Of a DNA stretch of 64,000 bases, positions 44,171 through 51,049 are shown in pieces (the first letter of the stretch is position 1; each line of letters opens with the position of its first letter). Location of the stretch: contig NZ_CP048021.1 in NCBI RefSeq assembly GCF_010092505.1, positions 2,232,001-2,296,000 on the forward strand, read 5' to 3'. The stretch is from Virgibacillus sp. MSP4-1. GTDB lineage: Bacteria; Bacillota; Bacilli; Bacillales; Alkalibacillaceae. A model generated the notes under the pieces. That model had not been told where the DNA came from and ran no database searches. It saw only the letters and a list, made by a program, of their open reading frames with translations. A program made the position numbers and the translations under genes.

Positions 44171-44630
44171 GAAGATATTGCTCATTTCATCCATAGGTGG
44201 TCATTTAACACAACTATTACAACTTAATTCCCTATTCCAAAATTATCAATATCATATTGTAACCGAAAAATCCGAAATTACTGTCCCCCTGAAGAATCAG
44301 TATTCTGTATCATTTCTAGTTTATGGGGCAAGGAACTATCCTGTACGTTATTTATTTAAGTTTGGTTACAACATATTGAAGTCTTTCTTCATTTTTTTGC
44401 GCAAACGTCCTAATGTCGTTATAACCACAGGTGTGCATACTGCAGTACCTATGTGCTATATCGCTAAGCTATTTCGCAAAAAGGTTGTTTATATTGAGAG
44501 CTTTGCCAAATCAAAAACACCTAGTCTTTCCGGAAAGTTAGTTTACCCAATTGCTGATTTATTCATTGTTCAGTGGGAAACTATGAAAGATGTTTACCCT
44601 GACGCCATTTATGGAGGTGCTATCTATTGA
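44160..44630 (+). CDS. PssD/CpsF-like glycosyltransferase subunit (Alg14-like)
   Basis: 156 residues. Membrane-anchoring partner that recruits the catalytic subunit encoded next. Seen: KILLISSIGGHLTQLLQL (5-22) with the SxGGHxxQL glycine motif, VITTGVHTAVPMCYIAKLF and YIESFAKSKTPSLSGKLVYPIADLFIVQW, all as in PssD/EpsF-type and Alg14 proteins. It overlaps the following gene by 4 bases (TTGA). Known: this pair acts as a two-part glycosyltransferase, usually for glucuronic acid or galactose. Confidence 0.92.
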   Translation: MKDKKILLISSIGGHLTQLLQLNSLFQNYQYHIVTEKSEITVPLKNQYSVSFLVYGARNYPVRYLFKFGYNILKSFFIFLRKRPNVVITTGVHTAVPMCYIAKLFRKKVVYIESFAKSKTPSLSGKLVYPIADLFIVQWETMKDVYPDAIYGGAIY

Positions 44631-45106
44631 TTTTTGTTGTTCTGGGAACACATGAGCTACCTTTCACACGCTTGTTACAGGAAGTAGAACGTCTCAAACG
44701 TGATGGGGTTATCAAAGATGATATCATCGTTCAAAAAGGGCACACCGAATTCGAGAGTGACTATATGACTCTTCAATCATTTTTCAGCTTTGACAAAATG
44801 GATTTGCTTTACCAGCAGGCCGATTTAATCATTAGTCATGCAGGAACCGGCTCAGTGATTAATGGCTTGAAAAAAGGGAAAAAGGTCATCGTTGCTCCTC
44901 GTTTAAAAAAATATGGCGAGCACAATGATGATCATCAATTGGAACTAGTGAATGTATTTACAGAACGAGGACATATTTTAAGTTGGAATGATGGGGAGCG
45001 TCTGGAGGATGTATTAAAGGAGAGTGAAGACTTTATGCCGGTTCCTTATCAATCCGGGAATGAGCGGATTGTTCGAATTCTGGAGGACTTTATTTCTGAT
45101 ATATAA
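44627..45106 (+). CDS. PssE/CpsG-like glycosyltransferase subunit (Alg13-like)
   Basis: 159 residues, catalytic half of the two-part enzyme. Seen: IFVVLGTHELPFTRLL (2-17), DLIISHAGTGSVINGLKKGKKV and VAPRLKKYGEHNDDHQLEL, the Alg13-like donor site. Start is TTG 44627, nine bases after GGAGG, overlapping the PssD stop. Last gene of the plus operon; a hairpin follows. UDP-sugar donor unknown. Confidence 0.92.
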   Translation: MIFVVLGTHELPFTRLLQEVERLKRDGVIKDDIIVQKGHTEFESDYMTLQSFFSFDKMDLLYQQADLIISHAGTGSVINGLKKGKKVIVAPRLKKYGEHNDDHQLELVNVFTERGHILSWNDGERLEDVLKESEDFMPVPYQSGNERIVRILEDFISDI

Positions 45107-45138
45107 AAGGACGATCCCTTAAATTTGGAACCGTCCTT
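45107..45138 (-). terminator. Hairpin between convergent genes, stronger for the minus strand
   Basis: Arms AAGGACG (45107-45113) and CGTCCTT (45132-45138), with a weaker inner stem; on the minus strand it is followed by TTATAT and lies 13 bases after the peptidase stop. Confidence 0.55.
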
Positions 45139-45150
45139 CAGTGCATATGA

Positions 45151-47865
45151 TTAATTCATAACCTCTTCAGCAAGCAATAATCCCAGAGAATCGTTTTGTC
45201 GCCAAATCCGGTCAAAGTTGCTTAATGGTACTGAACGTTCTTCTACATAAGGTGAAACCTCTGGCGTTAACCCAATCTTGTTAATTGAGTCAATGACCCA
45301 ATCCGTATACCCTCCACCACTAGGGTTATCAGGGTGGTACAGATAATAACCGGTTTTCTCGGACACCTTCTCAGCAACCCTTCTATATTCCTTTCTCTTC
45401 TCTCCGGTTGAATTGTACGCCCAGTACAACAATTCTCCAGATGAGTGATAGGCTACGTGTGCGTCAAAGTTATGATCTAAGGTGAAGTCATATAGAGCTT
45501 TAACTTCGGGTTCAGATAATGGGCTGGTCCCTTTGTAGTTTTTCGGTCCAGGATTAGAAGCAACGTTTCTTATGTTCTTCCAATTAGCCGGATATTGCCG
45601 GTTTAAGTCAACCCCTCTTGCGTTAGCCTTCCAAGAGATAAAATCTGTACTTCCATTATTCATACGAATAAGCTTAGAACGATTATTAAAATTATCTGCT
45701 CCAAATTGATTTAATGTCACACCATCCGGATTCACCATAGGAATGTAATAGATCGTTACTTCATCTAAAATATTCCGTACGTTGTATCCATCTATTTCAT
45801 CATCCTGAACATAGGCTTGACTGTACTCGTCAATCTGTTTCATCACTAAATTTGTCGTAATCCATTCACGAGCATGATGTGCAGCGTTAATGGTGATTTT
45901 CTTATCTCCTGTTCCAACTTTAACAAGATGGATATCTCTTCCTAATACAGATTGTCCAATAACATCTGTACTGATTAGACCTTGATAGGAGGCCTCCAAT
46001 TTGCGGATATCCTTAACCATCTGATCGTATGAGTATACCGTTTTCGGATTTACAATGGGTCCTGTATGCTTCATACCGACCGCAACATCGTCCTTATGAA
46101 TGTAGCCAGTATGAGGGTTTCCGTTCAGATATACAACGGCTTCATACCAATTAGATGTAAAGGATTCAAATTGTAACTGCGACCCGTAGTTATATCCTTT
46201 TAATTTCTTTGCATCTTTTGAGCTGTTTGAGTAGACATAAGTGGTATTCTGTACGGCCATCCCTTTAAGAGATTTTTGTTTGGTATCTACATCAATTATA
46301 TCATTCTTATGAATATATCCCGTATGAGGATCACCATCAAGATAAACAACCGCTTCATACCAATTATTCATAAATGATTGGTAATATAATAAATCCCCTT
46401 CATTATAGGACTTTAATATATCCTGTTTTTTGCTTGGCGCTGTATAAATATTCACTTTTGAACGATATGCATAGCCTTTAAGTTGTTTTTGATTGTTCAT
46501 TGGGACTTCTACATCTTCGGTATAGATGTAACCTGTTCGCTTTTTGCCATTTTTATATACAACGGCTTCATACCAATTGTCTATGAAGGTCTTAAAGTAA
46601 AGTAAGTGTCCCTGGTTATAGGACTTAAGTGATTTACTATCTTTAGAAGGATTTGTATATACATGAGTACGGTCAGTCATAGCATACGCCTGAACACTTT
46701 TCTGATTTTGAACTGGTTCTTCTACATCATTAACGTGGATATATCCTGTACGGGGGCTGCCATTTATGTATACAACCGCTTCATACCAATTATCCATGTA
46801 TGTCTGATAGTATAGTACGTTTCCCGAATTATATGCCTTCAATGTTGAACTGTTTCGACTAGGTCTGGAATAAACTATTGTCGATTTCTTTACGGAAATT
46901 CCTTTTAAGTCCTTTTGATTTTCAATTGGTTGTTCCACATCGGATGCTTTGATATAACCTGAGTGCCTTTTCCCTTTTAAATAAACCGTTGCCTGATACC
47001 ATCCATCGATAAAGGTTTTGTAGTATAATCTTTTCCCTTTTGGATAGTCTTTTAAGACTTTTGCATCTTGACCAGGATTTGCATAAACATTGGTATTTTC
47101 CTTTAATGAGATTCCAGAAAGTGATATCGGGTTATCTGTTGGTTCATCTACATCCTGTTGAGCAATAAAACCTGATTGGGGTGTCCCGTTGATATAAACC
47201 ACAGCTTTATACCACCCAGGTATAAATGTCTTATAATATAATAGTTCCCCTTTATCGTAACTTTTCAAGACATTTGATTGTTTATTGGCCTTTTTGTATA
47301 CATGAACCTCGTTCTTAATAGCAATACCTCGAAGGTTTTTTGGCCTTTGGACAGGTTCTTCTACATCATTCGCATAAATAAAACCCTTTTTATGTTTACC
47401 ATCAATAATTACAGTTGCCTCATACCAATTAGACGTCAATGTACGATAATATAAGTATGACCCTTTTTCGTAATCCTTCCATGCTTTTGCATTGGTAGTT
47501 GGCTGCTGATACACTTTGGTATTATCGTTTAGAGCAATTCCTTTTAATTGTTCTGAATTAGAAGAGGCTAATTCGACATCACTTTTATGTATGTAACCAT
47601 TGACTAAATCATTCTCTCCTTCAACCTTAACAATAAGCCAATCCTTACTGTCCTTATCCACTTGATAGTTTATGATTGCTCCTTCCTTCATTTTCTGTAA
47701 CTGTTCTGATTCTGCATTTTTTTCCGCATAAACAGCAGTAGATTCCTTAACTACGATAGCTCTTTGTTTCTCATCTGCACTTAAATAACCTGCATGTTGG
47801 GTAATAATAAGTGCCATAGTAAACACGAATAAATAGAAACTACCTTTTAACCATTTCCATTTCAA
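45151..47865 (-). CDS. Secreted M14 carboxypeptidase with eight SH3-like wall-binding repeats
   Basis: 904 residues. Seen: signal peptide (about 1-30, ending near YLSA); one divergent SH3-like unit (34-106); seven tandem units of 71 residues (107-603), each with LKGIAL-type start, a YxKGxxLYY core, WYEAVVY and TGYIHxxDVE end; and a C-terminal zinc peptidase of family M14 (from 613). Zinc ligands are H664 and E667 in HHAREW and H807 in AYHSSGE; R750 and N755-R756 lie in NARGVDLNR; E869 in LTPEVSPY is the catalytic base. Known M14 enzymes with such repeats cut peptidoglycan or poly-glutamate. TTG 47865 follows GGAGGTG. The repeats match those of the glucosaminidase at 56390. Confidence 0.9.
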   Translation of the reverse strand: MKWKWLKGSFYLFVFTMALIITQHAGYLSADEKQRAIVVKESTAVYAEKNAESEQLQKMKEGAIINYQVDKDSKDWLIVKVEGENDLVNGYIHKSDVELASSNSEQLKGIALNDNTKVYQQPTTNAKAWKDYEKGSYLYYRTLTSNWYEATVIIDGKHKKGFIYANDVEEPVQRPKNLRGIAIKNEVHVYKKANKQSNVLKSYDKGELLYYKTFIPGWYKAVVYINGTPQSGFIAQQDVDEPTDNPISLSGISLKENTNVYANPGQDAKVLKDYPKGKRLYYKTFIDGWYQATVYLKGKRHSGYIKASDVEQPIENQKDLKGISVKKSTIVYSRPSRNSSTLKAYNSGNVLYYQTYMDNWYEAVVYINGSPRTGYIHVNDVEEPVQNQKSVQAYAMTDRTHVYTNPSKDSKSLKSYNQGHLLYFKTFIDNWYEAVVYKNGKKRTGYIYTEDVEVPMNNQKQLKGYAYRSKVNIYTAPSKKQDILKSYNEGDLLYYQSFMNNWYEAVVYLDGDPHTGYIHKNDIIDVDTKQKSLKGMAVQNTTYVYSNSSKDAKKLKGYNYGSQLQFESFTSNWYEAVVYLNGNPHTGYIHKDDVAVGMKHTGPIVNPKTVYSYDQMVKDIRKLEASYQGLISTDVIGQSVLGRDIHLVKVGTGDKKITINAAHHAREWITTNLVMKQIDEYSQAYVQDDEIDGYNVRNILDEVTIYYIPMVNPDGVTLNQFGADNFNNRSKLIRMNNGSTDFISWKANARGVDLNRQYPANWKNIRNVASNPGPKNYKGTSPLSEPEVKALYDFTLDHNFDAHVAYHSSGELLYWAYNSTGEKRKEYRRVAEKVSEKTGYYLYHPDNPSGGGYTDWVIDSINKIGLTPEVSPYVEERSVPLSNFDRIWRQNDSLGLLLAEEVMN
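46057..47547 (-). repeat. Seven tandem 213-base repeats coding SH3-like units
   Basis: Period 213 bases (71 codons). Units are diverged at the DNA level but keep the protein pattern, so expansion is old compared with the repeats at 57557-59047. In-frame, coding, no spacer. Confidence 0.85.
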
Positions 47866-47940
47866 TCTCTCACCTCCAAAAAATAAAACTAGAACTATTA
47901 TACTAATTTTATATACTGTTTAAAAGAGTGTTTTAATTTA

Positions 47941-47982
47941 AATATAAAAAGGAAATGAAATTTTGCATTTCACTTCCTTTTT
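47941..47982 (-). terminator. Rho-independent terminator after tagA
   Basis: Stem of AAAAAGGAAATGAAAT with its near complement (47946-47961 with 47967-47982, one mismatch), U-rich flank on the minus strand, 4 bases after the stop. Confidence 0.8.
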
Positions 47983-47986
47983 TAAA

Positions 47987-48730
47987 CTAACCTTTTTTCC
48001 TGGCCAAGACTAATAGAATAAATTGAAAGACTTTTAAAATTCTTTTCCAACGAAAAGGTTGTTTCAATAGTCTGTATAGCCATTCCAAATTGAAACGTAT
48101 CCAGCTTTCTGGCGCACGCTTGGCTTCACCTGAAAAGATATCGAAACTTCCACCTACTCCCATAAAAAAGCCTTTATCAAAGTCTTCGTAGTATCTTGCA
48201 ATCCATTTTTCCTGTTTAGGAAATCCAAGAGCAACAAATATTAAATCAGGTCTGGTTTTCTTTATTTTGTTAACAATCTCCTGATCATCGAGTGATATAT
48301 AACCATGATGATAGCCGGCGATTTCTAAGTTAGGATATTTTTCCTGTAAATTTTTTGTCATTTTACGGACAACTGTATCTTTGGCTCCTAAAAAAAAACA
48401 GCGAAGTCCCATTTTCTCTGCATATTCCAGTAAATGAATCATCATTTCTATACCTGGAATACGTTCATGAATAGGCTGACGTTTAATTTTAGATGCCAAA
48501 ATAATTCCAGCACCATCTGGTATGATATAATCAGCCTTCTTAATCGCATTTTTATATTCAGCATCCTCCCTGGCGTGCATAACAATTTCAGGGTTTGCCG
48601 TAACCATGAATCTCTTATTCTCGTATAATAAGTCAGGATGAATGTGAAACGATATTAAATCTTCTCTATTAATATTTATAAAAGGAATATCCATTATAGT
48701 TACATGTTTTGCTTCATGTATACTGGGCAT
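47987..48730 (-). CDS. tagA: WecG/TagA/CpsF-family glycosyltransferase (ManNAc transferase)
   Basis: 247 residues. In wall teichoic acid synthesis TagA adds ManNAc to the GlcNAc-PP-undecaprenol made by TagO. Seen: TANPEIVMHAREDAEYKNAI, PDGAGIILASKI with the catalytic aspartate, HERIPGIEMM, CFFLGAKDTVVRKM, GYHHGY, DLIFVALGFPKQEKWI and SGEAKRAPESWIRFNLEWLYRLLKQPFRW in shorter parts, all standard. AAGGGG precedes the ATG. It is monocistronic here, apart from tagD and the TagB-like gene, unlike B. subtilis tagAB. Confidence 0.9.
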   Translation of the reverse strand: MPSIHEAKHVTIMDIPFININREDLISFHIHPDLLYENKRFMVTANPEIVMHAREDAEYKNAIKKADYIIPDGAGIILASKIKRQPIHERIPGIEMMIHLLEYAEKMGLRCFFLGAKDTVVRKMTKNLQEKYPNLEIAGYHHGYISLDDQEIVNKIKKTRPDLIFVALGFPKQEKWIARYYEDFDKGFFMGVGGSFDIFSGEAKRAPESWIRFNLEWLYRLLKQPFRWKRILKVFQFILLVLARKKG

Positions 48731-48844
48731 TCTTCAAAACCCCTTCAATCAAGATTCAATATTATTAATAGCTTACTTTGGTTATTATGTCATTATTTTT
48801 TTAACCATACAACTTGTACTTATTATAACTTTTTTCATAAACTT

Positions 48845-48887
48845 GACATAAAAAAATATGGATAGATTGCTTCTATCCATATTTTTT
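48845..48887 (-). terminator. Rho-independent terminator after the orphan Wzz gene
   Basis: Perfect 16-base stem AAAAAATATGGATAGA with its complement (48851-48866 with 48872-48887), adjoining the stop codon, U-run on the minus strand. Confidence 0.9.
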
Positions 48888-49820
48888 TTACTTTTCTTCA
48901 GTATTTGCCCAATAAAATCTAAAGAAAACAACAAAAACACTTACTATTAAACCTAATGCAAGCGCAAAGGCCATATTGAGTACCTTATTAGGGGCAATCG
49001 GATTATAACCAGCATAAGCTTCAGAAATCATGTTAATTCGATCATCCACTAAATCCAAAGATTTGGCTGTCTTTGCATCGGAATAGTTGCTATAAAATTG
49101 TTTATAACGTTCATTAGTTTGTGATATTTTTTCATTAACCTGCTCATATTCAACCTGAGTCTCTTTTTCTAAATCTCTTAATTCTGATAGCAATTGTTCG
49201 TTTGCTTCTAGAACATATTGTGAGTCTGAAGCATTCTGTTGAAATAAAACTAATAGTGGAAGACCCTCTGTATTTTCTAATTCTTTATAATCCTTCAAAT
49301 ATTCTTCAAGTTGCTTTTCTTCTTCTTCCATTTTTTCAGCATATAGCTTCTGATAGGAATTAAAGTGATCATTCATAGCTTGCTCAATCGACAGTTTAGC
49401 TTTGTTAACAACTGTATTTAAAATGGAAGTGATTTTATCACGATTTGTTCCTTCAACTGAAAGGTTTATCAAAAATTCATTGTTTTCTGGTTGAGTGATA
49501 TTTAGTCTATTCTGCAAAGCCGAAACGGATTGGTTCTTCAAGTCAAGTTCTTCAATAGTCTCTTGTAATACTTCAGGAGATTTTACTTTTTCAACAAAGA
49601 CATCCCTTGTTGTACCATTCTTAACATATTCAGCCAATGATCCAACAGGTGGTTCTACATTATTAATAGTAATAGAAGTATTCGCTTCATAAACCGGAGA
49701 TGCTATAAATGAGCTATAAATAAAAGCAATCACAACAAATACTGCTGTTATAGCAGCAATGATCCACTTGCCTTTTAACAGAGTTTCAATTATTTCTCTC
49801 AAGCTTATCTCGTTTTCCAT
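48888..49820 (-). CDS. Orphan Wzz-domain chain-length protein
   Basis: 310 residues. Seen: N-terminal NEISLREIIETLLKGKW with a helix (IIAAITAVFVVIAFIYSS), a long extracellular coiled coil (about 140-245, rich in E, Q and K: KMEEEEKQLEEYLKDYKEL), NPIAPNKVLNMAFALALGL before a second helix, and a very short cytoplasmic tail. It resembles YwqC/YveK but has a longer outer part, and no tyrosine kinase gene is next to it; the short tail also lacks the RK-rich kinase contact. It may set chain length for the teichoic-like polymer or borrow YwqD. Confidence 0.85.
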   Translation of the reverse strand: MENEISLREIIETLLKGKWIIAAITAVFVVIAFIYSSFIASPVYEANTSITINNVEPPVGSLAEYVKNGTTRDVFVEKVKSPEVLQETIEELDLKNQSVSALQNRLNITQPENNEFLINLSVEGTNRDKITSILNTVVNKAKLSIEQAMNDHFNSYQKLYAEKMEEEEKQLEEYLKDYKELENTEGLPLLVLFQQNASDSQYVLEANEQLLSELRDLEKETQVEYEQVNEKISQTNERYKQFYSNYSDAKTAKSLDLVDDRINMISEAYAGYNPIAPNKVLNMAFALALGLIVSVFVVFFRFYWANTEEK

Positions 49821-50021
49821 GTGCTTCCCTACCTTATTAAATTTTATTGTTTGTATATCCTTTGTGTGGAGATTAGATAAAACTCATAAATACTTAATGT
49901 CCATTTTTGAAGAAAAAGCACGAACAATGTATATTTTAACATAGAAATAAGACCTTGAATATATAACAAATAATTAACGGTTAGTAAAATAATGGATAAT
50001 TACAGTTGTTTACGTTATAAA

Positions 50022-50048
50022 CAAAGAAAAGCCCATTGTATGGACTTT
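50022..50048 (-). terminator. Probable terminator after the sulfotransferase at 50060
   Basis: Short stem AAGCCCAT/ATGGACTT (50029-50036 with 50040-50047, one G-U pair), TTTTCTTTG on the minus strand. Confidence 0.5.
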
Positions 50049-50059
50049 TTGATCGTTCA

Positions 50060-50965
50060 CTAATCTAAATAATTTTTAGTTAGCTCTAGATTTCTTCTTT
50101 TATTTAGTTTTCTGTTTTCTTCATTATAACGATTTTTCAAATTATTTTGTAAGTCATCAGACAATTCAAAGCGTTTATAATGTATTTTGTAACTAATTTT
50201 ATTTTGGAGAAAAGTACGAGGAAACATTTTTTTGCCTTTTATTTTATAGACTGGGAACATTCCATCTGGATTCATTTTAGTCTTAAAGAAGTAATTTAAC
50301 CGTCTGGCTATCTTAGCTTGCATAACTCCATAACTTCTGTTAAGAGGCTCTTCTTTATATTCAGGGATTTGCTCTTCACCCATATAATTTAATAGTTTTA
50401 GTAAATAATCGTTTGGTTCCTTTTGAAACTTCTCATATACAAAAACATAATAGTTGCTGCCAAACAGCCTTTCAACATTCTCTAAATAAGTGTCATATTT
50501 ATAATTATCTAAAACCCCCATTCTATCAAGATCATTCAGATAATTGTCAGCTTTCTTATAACCACCCATATGTAAGTATTGAATATACAAAGAAGTTATC
50601 AGTCGAACCTGTTCCCGTAAACCTATAATAATATGTACATCATACAATTCTTCAGGGAAAACTCTACGTAAGTCTTCTAAAATCTTAATATTGTTCTTTG
50701 GTCTTTTTCTTTTAAAAGGACTTCCTGAAAGACCTTCATACGATATTAATGTAGGCACTCCTTCTTTACCTAAGCTATCAATTTTTGTTCTTATCCTAAG
50801 GATATCTCCTTCATTTAACTTCCGAACTCTTAAATCGTATAATTCCTGGTTTATTCGTTTTTTTCTAATGCGCTTAACATTCATTAAATTAGGATAGATA
50901 CTTCGTTGCAAAAATGTTGTAGCTGTTTTATGAAACCCAATATGCAGAAATATTGTTTTTTTCAT
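50060..50965 (-). CDS. Sulfotransferase family protein (5 of 5), in the teichoic region
   Basis: 301 residues. Seen: the HIGFHKTATTFLQ loop (8-20), the KTGTT-type phosphosulfate site of the bacterial sulfotransferase branch, and IIIGLREQVRLITSLY with R117 as 3'-phosphate contact (112-127), then YVFVYEKFQKEP. The RKKRINQELY and basic C-terminal half (NKRRNLELTKNYLD) are rich in Lys/Arg, which may fit an anionic acceptor. GAGGTG lies eight bases before the ATG. It stands as a single gene between an orphan Wzz gene and TagF-family genes, so a teichoic-acid-type polymer is the likely acceptor; this is inference from context. Confidence 0.85.
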   Translation of the reverse strand: MKKTIFLHIGFHKTATTFLQRSIYPNLMNVKRIRKKRINQELYDLRVRKLNEGDILRIRTKIDSLGKEGVPTLISYEGLSGSPFKRKRPKNNIKILEDLRRVFPEELYDVHIIIGLREQVRLITSLYIQYLHMGGYKKADNYLNDLDRMGVLDNYKYDTYLENVERLFGSNYYVFVYEKFQKEPNDYLLKLLNYMGEEQIPEYKEEPLNRSYGVMQAKIARRLNYFFKTKMNPDGMFPVYKIKGKKMFPRTFLQNKISYKIHYKRFELSDDLQNNLKNRYNEENRKLNKRRNLELTKNYLD

Positions 50966-51008
50966 ATTTTATTCACCTCTACCACCGTGTAAACTATTTT
51001 TTATAAGT

Positions 51009-51045
51009 GTAGTTAAAATCTGCTTCTTATGCAGATTTTAACTAC
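51009..51045 (-). terminator. Strong hairpin directly after the 955-residue TagF-like gene
   Basis: Perfect 15-base stem GTAGTTAAAATCTGC with its complement (51009-51023 with 51031-51045), 4 bases after the stop codon. The U-run is poor on the minus strand. Confidence 0.6.
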
Positions 51046-51049
51046 GATA

